Source: Pseudomonadota bacterium (lineage in GTDB: Bacteria > Pseudomonadota > Gammaproteobacteria > Steroidobacterales > Steroidobacteraceae). From it: DNA of 41,732 nucleotides. The stretch is taken from positions 1 to 41,732 of the forward strand of contig JANXOV010000055.1 in assembly GCA_025357635.1 (NCBI GenBank), in the 5' to 3' direction. This document shows, piece by piece, positions 1 to 10,846 of the stretch. The first letter of the stretch is position 1, and the number at the start of each line of letters is the position of its first letter. The translations under genes and the position numbers were made by a program. The notes beneath the pieces were generated by a model. It was not told the DNA's origin, did no database searches, and saw only the letters and a list, made by a program, of their open reading frames with translations.

Positions 1-258
1 CTGCTGGCGGCTGTTCCGAGGTTCTCTGAGCCGAGTGTTGGTGCGGTGCTGGAACAGCAATTGGCTAAGAAATTGGAGGTTCTTGATTTGACAGATTGGC
101 AACAAGCAAAATTGAAGGAGCTCGGTCTTGAGTCTGTCCGGGATGTGTTGACCACCAGTGAAGGCACGCTTCAAACGTTGTCTTACGTGGGAGAGAAGCG
201 ATCGCGAAGGATTCGAAACGCTGCACTCGCCGCTGTGTTCGAGTATTTATCTGGATAA
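1..258 (+). CDS. Helix-hairpin-helix protein, C-terminal end (5' truncated by window edge)
   Basis: The frame is open from base 1 to a TAA at 256-258, so this is the last 85 residues of a longer protein. An in-frame GTG at 46 could act as an internal start, but no ribosome-binding site supports it. The C-terminal 50 residues read like a helix-hairpin-helix DNA-binding module: a helix ending LKELGLESVRDV, then a second hairpin with SYVGEKRSRRIRNAA, where the G-E-K/R turn is typical of HhH contacts with the DNA backbone. The main domain lies outside the window, so the function is unknown; a nuclease, helicase or DNA-binding ATPase is possible. The codons are more AT-rich than those of gyrB next door, which suggests this is the edge of an accessory region. 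Confidence 0.6.
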   Translation: MLAAVPRFSEPSVGAVLEQQLAKKLEVLDLTDWQQAKLKELGLESVRDVLTTSEGTLQTLSYVGEKRSRRIRNAALAAVFEYLSG

Positions 259-526
259 TCGATGCCCCGTTCTCCCGCAGCGGTCGTTGGTAGCGGGTAC
301 ATTCAAATGGGTATCGCCTTGGTCTGGTAAAACTTGCGAACCATCGAATTCGCGATATCATCCGATTGAATGCACTCGAGCGTAGTCAGTCATGCTCCAG
401 CGTTTCCTGAACCGGTGACACTTTGGGGGCAACTCAGATTCCCAAAAAGATAAATATCGAGTCGAATCAAAATCCTAGTCGGACTATTCGAGAGCCTCCC
501 TGCACCATTTCCCACTCAACACAGCC
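259..526. other. Non-coding gap left of gyrB
   Basis: This 268-base stretch lies between two convergent genes. It is AT-richer than the core genes to its right. TTTGGG (422-427) and CCCAAA (441-446) could form a weak 6-bp hairpin, but no U-tract follows on either strand, so I do not call a terminator. No convincing gene was seen. Confidence 0.4.
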
Positions 527-3036
<2,510 letters not shown>

Positions 3037-3066
3037 ATGGAGCTGAAATCGCTCTTTCTACCAGGT

Positions 3067-3082
3067 TGTTTCACGTGGAACA
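3067..3082. promoter_or_regulatory. parS: parS centromere site 1
   Basis: The sequence TGTTTCACGTGGAACA matches the bacterial chromosomal parS consensus (TGTTNCACGTGAAACA family), with a perfect CACGTG core and arms that are inverted repeats except for one base pair. It sits in the gyrB-recF gap, about 2.3 kb from the likely oriC. ParB, encoded in this window, should load here and spread. Confidence 0.88.
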
Positions 3083-3086
3083 TGAT

Positions 3087-4151
3087 CTAGAAGCTGACGA
3101 GGTTTCCGCTGTCAATCCGAACTCGTGTTCCGGGCGTTCCCAGTGCGTCGACCTTTTCACTCAGCGACGTGACGAAGAGCTGTAACGGCAGGGTCCGAAC
3201 TTCGTCCATGAGCAATCCAAGGTGCCGGCTGTCAAGTTCAGCGGCCGGATCATCCAGCAGCAATACGGGTCGCGCAGCTGACTCGGTACCGAATAATTTC
3301 AATTGAGCCAAAAGAAGCGCCGCGGCCAATAGTTTCTGTTGGCCTCGAGACACTTCGTCCTTCGCCGTTACGCCATCGACTTGAACAAGCAGTTCCGCGC
3401 GCTGCGGTCCCACCAGCGTGGATCCGCGTTCCCGATCCGCGTTCCAGCTTTGCTGTAGTGCCGCTTCGAGACCGAGCCCCTTCTGCCAGCCAGACCGCAA
3501 GGACAACGACACATCTCGGCCCAACAAACGCCTCCCGACTTCGCGGGTGTGCGGCAACAATATCTCCACATATCGGGAACGGGCAGCTGAAATCGACTCG
3601 CCATGCCGAACCAGCTCCGTGTCCCAGACAGTGGTAATTGCCTGGGGCTGCCTCGCCTTCAACGCGGCGTTTCGCTGCCTGAGGGCTTGCTGATACTTCT
3701 GCCAATGATTAACGAAACCCTGTTCCACGTGGAACACTCCCCAGTCGAGAAACCGCCGCCGCCGGCCGGGACCCTCCTCGATGAGCTTATGGACCTCCGG
3801 ATCGATGATTTGTGTCGGCAGCGCCAGTGCCAATTCCGCCAGGCTCGCGGCGTTACGGCCGTCTATCCGCGCCCGCAATCCGGTCGTGGACCCTTCAACG
3901 CCAAGCGGAACATCGCGATCCCCTGCTTTTGCCTCACCAAACACAACGAAGCGCTCGGCGCCTCGGCGGAAAATGGGGTCCAACCGGCGCGTACGAAAAG
4001 AACGGCCCCGTCCAAGCAGGTAGATGGCTTCGAGCAGACTGGTCTTGCCCGAGGCATTCGCGCCGCAGATAAACGTGAAATCCGGATCCGGCACGAGATC
4101 GATGCGCTGCAAGCAACGAAAGTCCGTTACTTGCAGCCTGCGCAGCGTCAT
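3087..4151 (-). CDS. recF: DNA replication and repair protein RecF
   Basis: RecF is an SMC/ABC-type ATPase that with RecO and RecR loads RecA at single-strand gaps. At 354 aa it has the usual length. The Walker A motif GANASGKTS is at residues 30-38, the ABC signature is seen as VSRGQQKLL, and the Walker B region as LLLDDPAAELD, all in the expected order. It begins 6 bases after the dnaN stop, so it is almost certainly co-transcribed with dnaN. A perfect parS site lies inside the coding sequence at 3721-3736, so those codons serve two purposes. Confidence 0.96.
   Translation of the reverse strand: MTLRRLQVTDFRCLQRIDLVPDPDFTFICGANASGKTSLLEAIYLLGRGRSFRTRRLDPIFRRGAERFVVFGEAKAGDRDVPLGVEGSTTGLRARIDGRNAASLAELALALPTQIIDPEVHKLIEEGPGRRRRFLDWGVFHVEQGFVNHWQKYQQALRQRNAALKARQPQAITTVWDTELVRHGESISAARSRYVEILLPHTREVGRRLLGRDVSLSLRSGWQKGLGLEAALQQSWNADRERGSTLVGPQRAELLVQVDGVTAKDEVSRGQQKLLAAALLLAQLKLFGTESAARPVLLLDDPAAELDSRHLGLLMDEVRTLPLQLFVTSLSEKVDALGTPGTRVRIDSGNLVSF
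3721..3736. promoter_or_regulatory. parS: parS centromere site 2 (inside recF)
   Basis: TGTTCCACGTGGAACA is a perfect 16-bp palindrome and a canonical parS sequence. It is embedded in the recF reading frame, about 1.7 kb from the likely oriC and 640 bases from parS site 1. Two origin-proximal sites with one inside a coding gene is a normal pattern for chromosomal ParABS. Confidence 0.92.
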
Positions 4152-4157
4152 TCCAGT

Positions 4158-5255
4158 TTAGAGCCTCATGGGCATCACGACATACCGGGCTGCCGCACTG
4201 CCAGGCGAACGAATCAGGCAACTGCTGTTGCCGTCTGTGAGTCCCACTTCCACTTCCGCTCCATCGATGGCCGACAAGGCATCAAGCAGGTAGTTGACGT
4301 TGAAGCCGACCTCGAGATCCGCACCGGCGTAGTTGACCTCAATTTCTTCCTCTGCTTCCTCCTGCTCCGGGTTATGCGCCTGCACGGTCATGACATTGGT
4401 GCGCAGCGTAATGCGTATGCCTCGATATTTTTCGTTCGAAAGGATGGCCGTGCGTTGCAGCGCCTGTCTCAGGACATCCCGATCGGCCTTTACGGCATGC
4501 GGCGGCGTGGGTGGGATAACCCGACCATATTCCGGGAAACGGCCGTCAATGAGCTTTGAAGTAAAGCGAATGTCGCCAATCTGGGCGCGAACGTGATTCG
4601 TGCCAATGGCCAGCTCCACTTCCCCTTCACCCTCCAGGATTCGCTGCAACTCCAGTACACCCTTGCGTGGCACGATGACTTGCTGGGAGGCAGCTGCTTT
4701 CGCGGGCAACTCCGTTTCGCAAATCGCCAGGCGATGGCCATCTGTCGCAACAGCTCGCAGCGCCTTGCCATCGATTTCCATCAGCATGCCGTTGAGGTAG
4801 TAGCGGACATCCTGCTGCGCCATGGAGAAATGCGTCTTATCCAGCAGCCGGCGTAACTCTTTTCGAACCACCCTGACTTTCTGCTGCGCATTGATGTCTT
4901 CGATGACCGGAAAATCCGTTGCCGGCAGCGTCGACAAACTGAAGCGGCTGCGACCCGCCTTGATGACCACCTTATCGCCTTCAGCGGACAAGGCCACCGC
5001 GAGTTTCTCCGGCAACGCCCGCAAGATGTCGAGCAACTTACGGCCGGGAACGGTGATGTCACCGGCTTGCTGCACGGACACTTCAGTGGCTGCGACGAGT
5101 TCCACTTCCAGATCGGTTGCGGTAATGAGCAAACGGCCATCACGAACTGCCAGCAATACGTTGGCCAGAATGGGCATGGTCTGCCGCCGCTCCACCACTC
5201 CGATGACCGCTTGCAACGGCGCCAGTAATTTTTCCCGCTCAACCGTCAATTTCAT
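4158..5255 (-). CDS. dnaN: DNA polymerase III sliding clamp (beta subunit)
   Basis: The beta clamp encircles DNA and tethers DNA polymerase III and other proteins. From the ATG at 5255 the product is 365 aa, matching the 366-aa E. coli protein, and begins MKLTVEREKLLAPLQ. A TTG five codons upstream is open in frame, but the ATG fits the family start and has GGA 7-8 bases before it. The three clamp folds can be followed to the typical C-terminal end YVVMPMRL, which forms part of the partner-binding pocket. It lies between dnaA and recF in the standard order; the preceding 219 bases hold the likely origin. Confidence 0.97.
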   Translation of the reverse strand: MKLTVEREKLLAPLQAVIGVVERRQTMPILANVLLAVRDGRLLITATDLEVELVAATEVSVQQAGDITVPGRKLLDILRALPEKLAVALSAEGDKVVIKAGRSRFSLSTLPATDFPVIEDINAQQKVRVVRKELRRLLDKTHFSMAQQDVRYYLNGMLMEIDGKALRAVATDGHRLAICETELPAKAAASQQVIVPRKGVLELQRILEGEGEVELAIGTNHVRAQIGDIRFTSKLIDGRFPEYGRVIPPTPPHAVKADRDVLRQALQRTAILSNEKYRGIRITLRTNVMTVQAHNPEQEEAEEEIEVNYAGADLEVGFNVNYLLDALSAIDGAEVEVGLTDGNSSCLIRSPGSAAARYVVMPMRL

Positions 5256-5474
5256 GGCTTTTCCGTCCAACTGTATTAAGAATTAAATTCTTATATGTAT
5301 TGATTATGATGATTATGAGCGCAGCGAGAGTCTGTTGATAATGCGCAAAACCAGCGCAAATTCATCGCTATACGACTGCTTAAAACCATCTTAACAACTG
5401 TCCGCCGCATACTCGCAACTTGTGATCGGACTGTGGATATCAAAACTCACCGCATCATCCACAGCTTTTGCACG
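5256..5474. other. oriC: Probable chromosomal origin of replication (oriC)
   Basis: The dnaA-dnaN gap is strikingly AT-rich in an otherwise GC-rich window. It holds three 9-mers each one base from the DnaA box TTATCCACA: TTATCAACA (minus, 5333-5341), ATATCCACA (minus, 5432-5440) and TCATCCACA (plus, 5455-5463). An AT-rich stretch at 5275-5320, including a perfect 8-bp inverted repeat and a repeated GATTATGA, is a good unwinding-element candidate. The other common location, dnaA-rpmH, is only about 170 bases long and has no such boxes. Xanthomonads also carry their origin between dnaA and dnaN. Confidence 0.7.
5277..5293. repeat. Perfect AT-rich inverted repeat at the dnaN edge of oriC
   Basis: TAAGAATT-A-AATTCTTA has 8-bp arms that are exact reverse complements around one central base. 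It lies 22 bases upstream of the dnaN ATG and borders the AT-rich part of oriC, so it could be a regulator site for dnaN or part of the unwinding element. No regulator can be named from sequence alone. Confidence 0.5.
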
Positions 5475-6812
5475 CTAGCCTGCCAGGGTTCTCAACAGGT
5501 TCATATAGTCCTCGCCAATTCGCCGTTCCACTTCGCGCAGATCTTTGATCCGCTTGCATGCATGCATGACCGTCGTGTGATCTCGTCCACCGAAGGCATC
5601 GCCGATTTCCGGCAGACTGTGATTGGTCAACTCCTTCGCCAGCGCCATCGCCACCTGGCGCGGGCGTGCAATGGAGCGGCTGCGGCGCTTGGACAGCAGA
5701 TCGGCGACACGGATCTTGTAATACTCCGCCACGGTCTTCTGGATGTTCTCAACAGTCACCAGCTTTTCCTGCAGCGCCAGCAAGTCCTTCAGTGCGTCCT
5801 TGGCGAATTCCAACGTGATGGGCCGGCCGGTGAAATGCGAGTTGGCAACGACGCGCCGCAGCGCGCCTTCCAATTCGCGCACGTTGGATCGAATGCGCTT
5901 GGCGATAAAGAACGCGACCTCCTCGGGGAGATCTGTGTGGGCCATTGCCGCCTTGCTCATGAGGATGGCAACGCAGGTTTCCAGTTCCGGCGGTTCCACC
6001 GCCACGGTCAGACCCCAGCCAAACCGTGATTTCAAGCGCTCTTCCAAGCCATCCACTTCCTTCGGATAGCGATCGCAAGTCATGATGACCTGCTGCTGGC
6101 CCTCCAGCAACGCATTGAAAGTATGGAAGAATTCCTCCTGGGAACCCTCCTTTCCGGCAAAGAATTGAATGTCGTCGATCAACAAGGCGTCCAGCGAACG
6201 GTACGCCGTCTTGAATTCATTGATGGTCCGATGCTGCAGTGCACGCACCATATCGCCAACGAACCGCTCGCTGTGCACGTAGGCCAGCCGCGCCCCCGGC
6301 GAGTGAGTTTTGATCTTGTTGGCCACGGCATGCATCAAATGCGTCTTTCCCAGACCGACGCCCCCGTAAATGAACAGTGGGTTATAGGCCTTGCCGGGAT
6401 TGTCCGCGACTTGAATGGCCGCGGCCTTGGCCAGCTGGTTGCTCTTGCCTTCGACGAAATTATCAAAGGTGAACTCCGGATTGATGCGGCTGCCCAGCAC
6501 CACCGCCTCAGCTCGTTTTGGTTTGGGCGTCACCGCCACGGATGCCGGAACCGATGCGACCGGCGGGGCGCGTGTGCCCACGTCCAGAACCACCGACCTT
6601 GCCAGGCCATCGCCAAAGCTGCTCACCAGTTCGTTGATTCGGGCCAGCGAGTTCTGGTTCAGCCACTCCACCACATAGCGGTTGGGGGCGAGCAGATGCA
6701 GTTCACCGTCGCGCTCCAGTGCCTGAAGCGGCCGTACCCACGTATTGAACTGCCGTTCGGGCAGTTCGCTCTCCAACACGCGAAGACAGCGATTCCAAAG
6801 CGACTCTGACAA
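5475..6812 (-). CDS. dnaA: Chromosomal replication initiator DnaA
   Basis: DnaA binds DnaA boxes, melts oriC and loads the DnaB helicase. At 445 aa it has domain I at about residues 1-70, a linker to about 110, the AAA+ domain with Walker A (G150-T157, GGVGLGKT) and Walker B LLIDDIQ at 210-216, and the C-terminal DNA-binding domain IV with the signature [15 protein letters not shown] at about 408-422. The start codon is TTG (6812), supported by AAGGAG 9 bases upstream and by a family-typical N-terminus; no in-frame ATG or GTG lies nearby. It is transcribed away from rpmH and toward oriC. Confidence 0.97.
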   Translation of the reverse strand: MSESLWNRCLRVLESELPERQFNTWVRPLQALERDGELHLLAPNRYVVEWLNQNSLARINELVSSFGDGLARSVVLDVGTRAPPVASVPASVAVTPKPKRAEAVVLGSRINPEFTFDNFVEGKSNQLAKAAAIQVADNPGKAYNPLFIYGGVGLGKTHLMHAVANKIKTHSPGARLAYVHSERFVGDMVRALQHRTINEFKTAYRSLDALLIDDIQFFAGKEGSQEEFFHTFNALLEGQQQVIMTCDRYPKEVDGLEERLKSRFGWGLTVAVEPPELETCVAILMSKAAMAHTDLPEEVAFFIAKRIRSNVRELEGALRRVVANSHFTGRPITLEFAKDALKDLLALQEKLVTVENIQKTVAEYYKIRVADLLSKRRSRSIARPRQVAMALAKELTNHSLPEIGDAFGGRDHTTVMHACKRIKDLREVERRIGEDYMNLLRTLAG

Positions 6813-6893
6813 GAGCGCACGCTCCTTAGGGAAAACGGGGCCGGACCATCGAAAAGGGGCAGCGAGTCTAGCCGCTGCCGCCGTCCCAGTCTA

Positions 6894-6922
6894 TTGACAC
6901 GTACGCCTGGCTTACGTACCCT
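6894..6922 (+). promoter_or_regulatory. Promoter for rpmH-rnpA
   Basis: A perfect -35 TTGACA (6894-6899) is followed after exactly 17 bases by TACCCT (6917-6922), a modest -10 box. This puts the transcript start near 6929, about 50 bases before rpmH. It is the only good candidate in the 169-base dnaA-rpmH gap. Confidence 0.55.
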
Positions 6923-6981
6923 TGCCGCCTTTCGCGAGAACTCCAGGTTATTGTTTTCGCACCTTTTTTGGGCACATTTTC

Positions 6982-7116
6982 ATGAAACGCACATTCAACC
7001 CCAGCAACCTGCATCGCAATCGCACTCACGGGTTTCGCGCTCGCATGGCGACCAAGAGCGGCCGCCGATTGCTGGCACGCCGTCGCGCCAAGGGCCGCAA
7101 GCGGCTCTGCCCGTAG
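6982..7116 (+). CDS. rpmH: 50S ribosomal protein L34
   Basis: This 44-residue, very basic protein of the large ribosomal subunit begins [20 protein letters not shown] and ends [11 protein letters not shown], matching L34 in length and sequence. It is the first gene of the rpmH-rnpA-yidD-yidC-mnmE cluster, which is conserved next to dnaA. Its ribosome-binding site is weak (GGG about 10 bases upstream). A second frame that continues into rnpA is open through its whole length; see rnpA. Confidence 0.97.
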   Translation: MKRTFNPSNLHRNRTHGFRARMATKSGRRLLARRRAKGRKRLCP

Positions 7117-7142
7117 CCCCCGCCGCGAGTGGCGCAGCGACA

Positions 7143-7493
7143 ATCCGTGCTCTGACATTCGAAGCGCGCAAGCGCTTGACCCAGCCGGCGCAGTTTCAGG
7201 CGGTTCGCACCAAAGGCCGGCGATTCTCCGATGGTTTTTTCACCGTCTCCGTGATGAACAATCAAATCGAGCACCCGCGCTTAGGCTTGGCCATCGCGAC
7301 CAAGGTGTTCGGTACGGCCGTGGCGCGCAATCGGGTCAAGCGCCTGATACGCGAATCCTTTCGGCAGAATCAATATGTGCTGCCGAATCTCGACATCACC
7401 ATCTCCGCGCGCGAGGCGGCGAAGAACGCCCTGCCGGCGCAGCTGCGCTCAAGTCTGGAACGAACCTGGAAATCCATAGCGGCTCGGGCTTAG
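7143..7493 (+). CDS. rnpA: RNase P protein component (start codon uncertain)
   Basis: RnpA is the protein cofactor of RNase P, which trims the 5' ends of tRNA precursors. The conserved body is clear: a start like [14 protein letters not shown], then [11 protein letters not shown] and the RNR motif [13 protein letters not shown]. After the rpmH stop there is no in-frame ATG or GTG, and the first TTG (7176) falls inside the conserved N-terminal block. The given start is an ATC (7143), which yields MRALTF-like and about 116 aa; CTG at 7152 is an alternative. The frame is also open back through all of rpmH to a TTG at 6951, which would add a long N-terminal extension, as reported for Thermus. Identity is firm; the start is not. 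Confidence 0.9.
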   Translation: MRALTFEARKRLTQPAQFQAVRTKGRRFSDGFFTVSVMNNQIEHPRLGLAIATKVFGTAVARNRVKRLIRESFRQNQYVLPNLDITISAREAAKNALPAQLRSSLERTWKSIAARA

Positions 7494-7495
7494 CG

Positions 7496-7726
7496 ATGCG
7501 CGCAATATTTTTGTTGTTGATCCGGGGATATCAATTGGCGATCAGCCCATGGCTTGCGCCCAGCTGCCGCTTCTATCCCTCCTGTTCCTGTTACACCCAC
7601 ACCGCCATCGAACGCTTCGGCGTTCTGCGCGGTATCTGGCTTGGGTTGCGCCGCATCGGGCGCTGCCATCCATTCAACGCGGGCGGATATGATCCGGTGC
7701 CGCAGAAGAGTCCGACTCATGGCTAA
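7496..7726 (+). CDS. yidD: Membrane protein insertion efficiency factor YidD
   Basis: A 76-residue protein of the YidD family, which helps YidC insert inner-membrane proteins. It has the typical N-terminal amphipathic or hydrophobic helix ([16 protein letters not shown]), the conserved Cys pattern in [16 protein letters not shown], and the end [14 protein letters not shown]. The start is 2 bases after the rnpA stop, and the stop overlaps the yidC start by 8 bases, so the genes are likely translated together. Confidence 0.96.
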   Translation: MRAIFLLLIRGYQLAISPWLAPSCRFYPSCSCYTHTAIERFGVLRGIWLGLRRIGRCHPFNAGGYDPVPQKSPTHG

Positions 7727-9491
7727 TCAGCGTTTATTTCTTTGGCTCGCATTGGGAGCCATCTTGTATCTGAACTACGAAACCTGGATGCGCGACTACC
7801 ATACGGCGTTGCCGGCCAGTACGGTTGCCGCACCGCCCGCTTCCAGCAGCGTCGGCGGTTCGCTTGCGAACTCCGTCCCCAAGCTCGACACGGCGCCGGC
7901 CGCCGCGCCTGCTCTGCCAGCAGCGGGCAACACGCCCGCGGGCACGGCGGCGCCGGCCACGGCTGCCACCGCCGGCGCACCGACCGCACCGCCCGGCGCA
8001 TCCGCCAACACGCTCAGCGGCGCCATGGTCTCCGCGGGCGCGCAACCGCTGCTGCAAGTCCTCACCGATGTCCTCGACGTCGGCATCAATCTGACCGGTG
8101 GGGAATTGTCGCGCTCGGATCTGCGTCTGTACCCGCTTCACAAGGACAACCCGACTGTGCCGGTGCGGCTGCTCAACAACACCGCCGAATCCACGCTCTA
8201 TGTTCTGCAAACCGGCTTGACGGGCGCGGGCGATGAACCGCAGCCTGATCACCGCGCCGTTTGGACCGCTGCGTCCGCGGTGACTGCCTACAAGCTGGCG
8301 GACGGAGCGAATGAACTTCGTGTGCCGCTGAGCTGGAGCGACGGCAAAGGCCTCAGCGTCACCAAGACCTATGTGTTCAAGCGCGGATCGTACGCCATCG
8401 AGCTTCTTTACGAGGTGCACAACGCCGGCGCCGCGTCGCGCAAGTTTGCCTCCTATGCGCAGTTCCTGCGGCATTGGGAACACGCCTCGCGCTCGTACTT
8501 CGACGTGGAGACCTATGCGTTCAAGGGGCCGGCCATTTACGACGGCACCAAGTACCGCAAGCTCAATGTCGAAAACGAAGAGGACACCAAGTACAGCGGC
8601 GCGGTGAACAACGGCTGGCTTGCCTCCATGCAGCATCACTTCGTGTCTGCGATCGTTCCCAACAGCAATCAGAGCTACGGCTACAAGCTGCAGGTGGCCA
8701 ACAACGATTACCTGCTCGGCGCAACCGGTCCCACGGTCGAGGTTCCGGCGGGGGGCCAGGCACAGTTCAAGGAAACGCTGTACACGGGGCCGAAGCTGCA
8801 GGCGCAATTGGCCACGGTCGGTCCGCGGCTGGAGCTGACGGCCGATTACGGAAAACTGACCGTGATCGCCGGCCCGCTGTTCAGCGCGTTGAAATGGATT
8901 CACGCACTGGTCGGCAACTGGGGCTGGTCCATCATCATCGTCACCGCCCTGATCAAACTGGTGTTCTATCCCTTGAGTCAAGCCAGCGGCCGCTCGATGG
9001 CGAAAATGCGGGCGGTCGCGCCGCGCATGAAACAGATCCAGGAGAACTACAAAGACGACCGCGAAAAACTCGGCCGCGCCATGATGGATCTGTACAAGCG
9101 AGAGAAAATTAATCCGCTCGCCGGCTGTCTGCCCATGGTGGTGCAGATACCGTTCTTCATCTCCTTCTACTGGGTGCTGCTGGAGAGCGTGGAAATGCGC
9201 CAGGCGCCTTTCATGCTGTGGGTCAACGATCTGTCCGCGCGCGATCCGTTCTTCATTCTGCCGCTGTTGATGGGCGCGGCCATGTTCGGCCAGTTCAAAC
9301 TGAATCCGCCGCCGCCGGATCCGACACAAGCCAAGATCATGCAGTTCATGCCGCTGGTGATGACCGGCATGATGGCCTGGTTCCCGGCCGGCCTGGTGCT
9401 GTACTGGCTGACCAATACCGTGCTGTCCATCGTTCAGCAATGGCGGGTCAACGATGTGGTCGAACGGGAGGCCGCCAAACAGCGTTCGTAG
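7719..9491 (+). CDS. yidC: Membrane protein insertase YidC
   Basis: YidC (Oxa1 family) inserts and folds proteins in the inner membrane, alone or with SecYEG. The start at 7719 gives 590 aa beginning [23 protein letters not shown], a first membrane segment; AGAAGAG upstream is the likely ribosome-binding site. An Ala/Pro-rich linker (about residues 30-110) leads to the large periplasmic beta-domain of Gram-negative YidC. The core membrane domain follows (from [20 protein letters not shown] on), with the cytoplasmic coiled hairpin [15 protein letters not shown] and the last segments near [13 protein letters not shown] longer frame starting at 7554 overlaps yidD and is not the true start. Confidence 0.96.
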   Translation: MANQRLFLWLALGAILYLNYETWMRDYHTALPASTVAAPPASSSVGGSLANSVPKLDTAPAAAPALPAAGNTPAGTAAPATAATAGAPTAPPGASANTLSGAMVSAGAQPLLQVLTDVLDVGINLTGGELSRSDLRLYPLHKDNPTVPVRLLNNTAESTLYVLQTGLTGAGDEPQPDHRAVWTAASAVTAYKLADGANELRVPLSWSDGKGLSVTKTYVFKRGSYAIELLYEVHNAGAASRKFASYAQFLRHWEHASRSYFDVETYAFKGPAIYDGTKYRKLNVENEEDTKYSGAVNNGWLASMQHHFVSAIVPNSNQSYGYKLQVANNDYLLGATGPTVEVPAGGQAQFKETLYTGPKLQAQLATVGPRLELTADYGKLTVIAGPLFSALKWIHALVGNWGWSIIIVTALIKLVFYPLSQASGRSMAKMRAVAPRMKQIQENYKDDREKLGRAMMDLYKREKINPLAGCLPMVVQIPFFISFYWVLLESVEMRQAPFMLWVNDLSARDPFFILPLLMGAAMFGQFKLNPPPPDPTQAKIMQFMPLVMTGMMAWFPAGLVLYWLTNTVLSIVQQWRVNDVVEREAAKQRS

Positions 9492-10835
9492 ATGAGCGCC
9501 AGCGACACCATCGTTGCCGCTGCGAGTCCGCCCGGGCGCGGCGCGGTGGGTGTGGTGCGCGTCTCCGGATCACTCGTGCCGGAGGTGGCAATGGCGCTCC
9601 TTGGCACACTGCCGCCACCGCGCGTGGCGCATCTGGCCGATTTTCAAGACGGCGAGGGCGGCACGCTGGATCAGGGCCTGGCGCTGTATTTCCCCGCGCC
9701 GCATTCTTTCACCGGCGAAGACGTGCTCGAATTGCAGGGCCACGGAGGCAGCGTCGTCATCGACCTGCTGCTGCAGCGATTGCTTGCGCTGGGCTGTCGC
9801 ATGGCCCGGCCCGGTGAGTTCAGCGAGCGCGCCTTTCTCAACGACAAACTCGATCTGGCGCAGGCTGAAGGCATCGCCGATCTGATCGATGCGTCCTCGC
9901 AGGCTGCCGCGCGCGCGGCCCTGCGAACCCTGCGCGGGGAATTCTCGGCGCGTGTGGCGGCATTGGAAGCCGGACTCAAACAGCTGCGCATCTATGTCGA
10001 GGCCGCGATCGATTTTCCCGATGAGGAAGTGGATTTTCTGTCGGATGCACAACTGCAGCGGCGCCTGCAGGAAGTCTTTGCGCAATTCGATGCGCTGGCA
10101 GCCGCGGCGCGGCAGGGCGTGGTTCTGAACGAGGGGCTGAAGATCGTGCTGGTCGGCGCACCCAATGTCGGCAAATCCAGCCTGATGAATGCGCTTGCCG
10201 GCGATGACGTGGCCATCGTCACGGAGGTCCCCGGCACCACGCGGGATCTGCTGCGGCAGCAGATCCGCATCGATGGCATTGCCATGAATCTGGTCGACAC
10301 GGCCGGATTGCGCGCATCCGAGGATCGGGTCGAAGTGGAGGGGATCCGTCGCGCGCGGCAGGAGATGGCGCAGGCCGACCACGTGCTGTATGTCATCGAG
10401 GCCGCTTCGGCTGATCCGACGCCGCAACAGCTGGCCGAGTTACCGCAAGGCGTGCCGGCGACTCTGGTGTTCAACAAAATCGACACGCTCGGACGGAGCG
10501 CTGAATTGATTGCATCGGTCACGCTGCCGCGCGTCTACCTCAGCGCCACGGGCGGGCAGGGGCTGGATCTGCTGCGCGCACATCTGAAGGCAGCCGCCGG
10601 CTTGAGCGATGCGGACAGCGGCGTGTTCGCCGCGCGCCGCCGCCATCTTACGGCCTTGGGCGAGGCCCGCGAGCATGTGGACGCGGCCGCGCGAGTGCTC
10701 CTGAACCAGCGAGCCTTCGAGTTGTTTGCCGAGGAACTTCGTCTGGCTCAGCAATCATTGGGTGCGATCACCGGCACGTTCAGCAGTGATGATCTGCTGG
10801 GTGCGATTTTCGGCAGTTTCTGCATCGGAAAATAA
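9492..10835 (+). CDS. mnmE: tRNA uridine-5-carboxymethylaminomethyl GTPase MnmE
   Basis: MnmE works with MnmG (also in this window, at 23112) to modify the wobble uridine (U34) of certain tRNAs. At 447 aa it has the N-terminal tetrahydrofolate-binding domain (residues 1-120), a helical domain, and an embedded G domain: P-loop GAPNVGKSS at 222-230, TTRD at 249-252, DTAGL at 269-273, NKID at 328-331. The C-terminal CIGK motif (444-447), including the catalytic cysteine, is intact. The ATG follows directly after the yidC TAG, so translational coupling is likely. Confidence 0.97.
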   Translation: MSASDTIVAAASPPGRGAVGVVRVSGSLVPEVAMALLGTLPPPRVAHLADFQDGEGGTLDQGLALYFPAPHSFTGEDVLELQGHGGSVVIDLLLQRLLALGCRMARPGEFSERAFLNDKLDLAQAEGIADLIDASSQAAARAALRTLRGEFSARVAALEAGLKQLRIYVEAAIDFPDEEVDFLSDAQLQRRLQEVFAQFDALAAAARQGVVLNEGLKIVLVGAPNVGKSSLMNALAGDDVAIVTEVPGTTRDLLRQQIRIDGIAMNLVDTAGLRASEDRVEVEGIRRARQEMAQADHVLYVIEAASADPTPQQLAELPQGVPATLVFNKIDTLGRSAELIASVTLPRVYLSATGGQGLDLLRAHLKAAAGLSDADSGVFAARRRHLTALGEAREHVDAAARVLLNQRAFELFAEELRLAQQSLGAITGTFSSDDLLGAIFGSFCIGK

Positions 10836-10846
10836 ACGCGCAGAGC

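Noticed and set aside
5301-5319. Repeated GAT/TAT triplets resembling DnaA-trio elements
   Set aside because: The triplets do not fit the 3'-(G/A)A(T/A)-5' pattern in a fixed frame on either strand, and they are not directly next to a DnaA box.
7734-9440. 568-codon open frame on the minus strand
   Set aside because: It lies exactly antisense to yidC, has the Arg/Gln/His-rich composition of a high-GC shadow frame and no recognisable domain.
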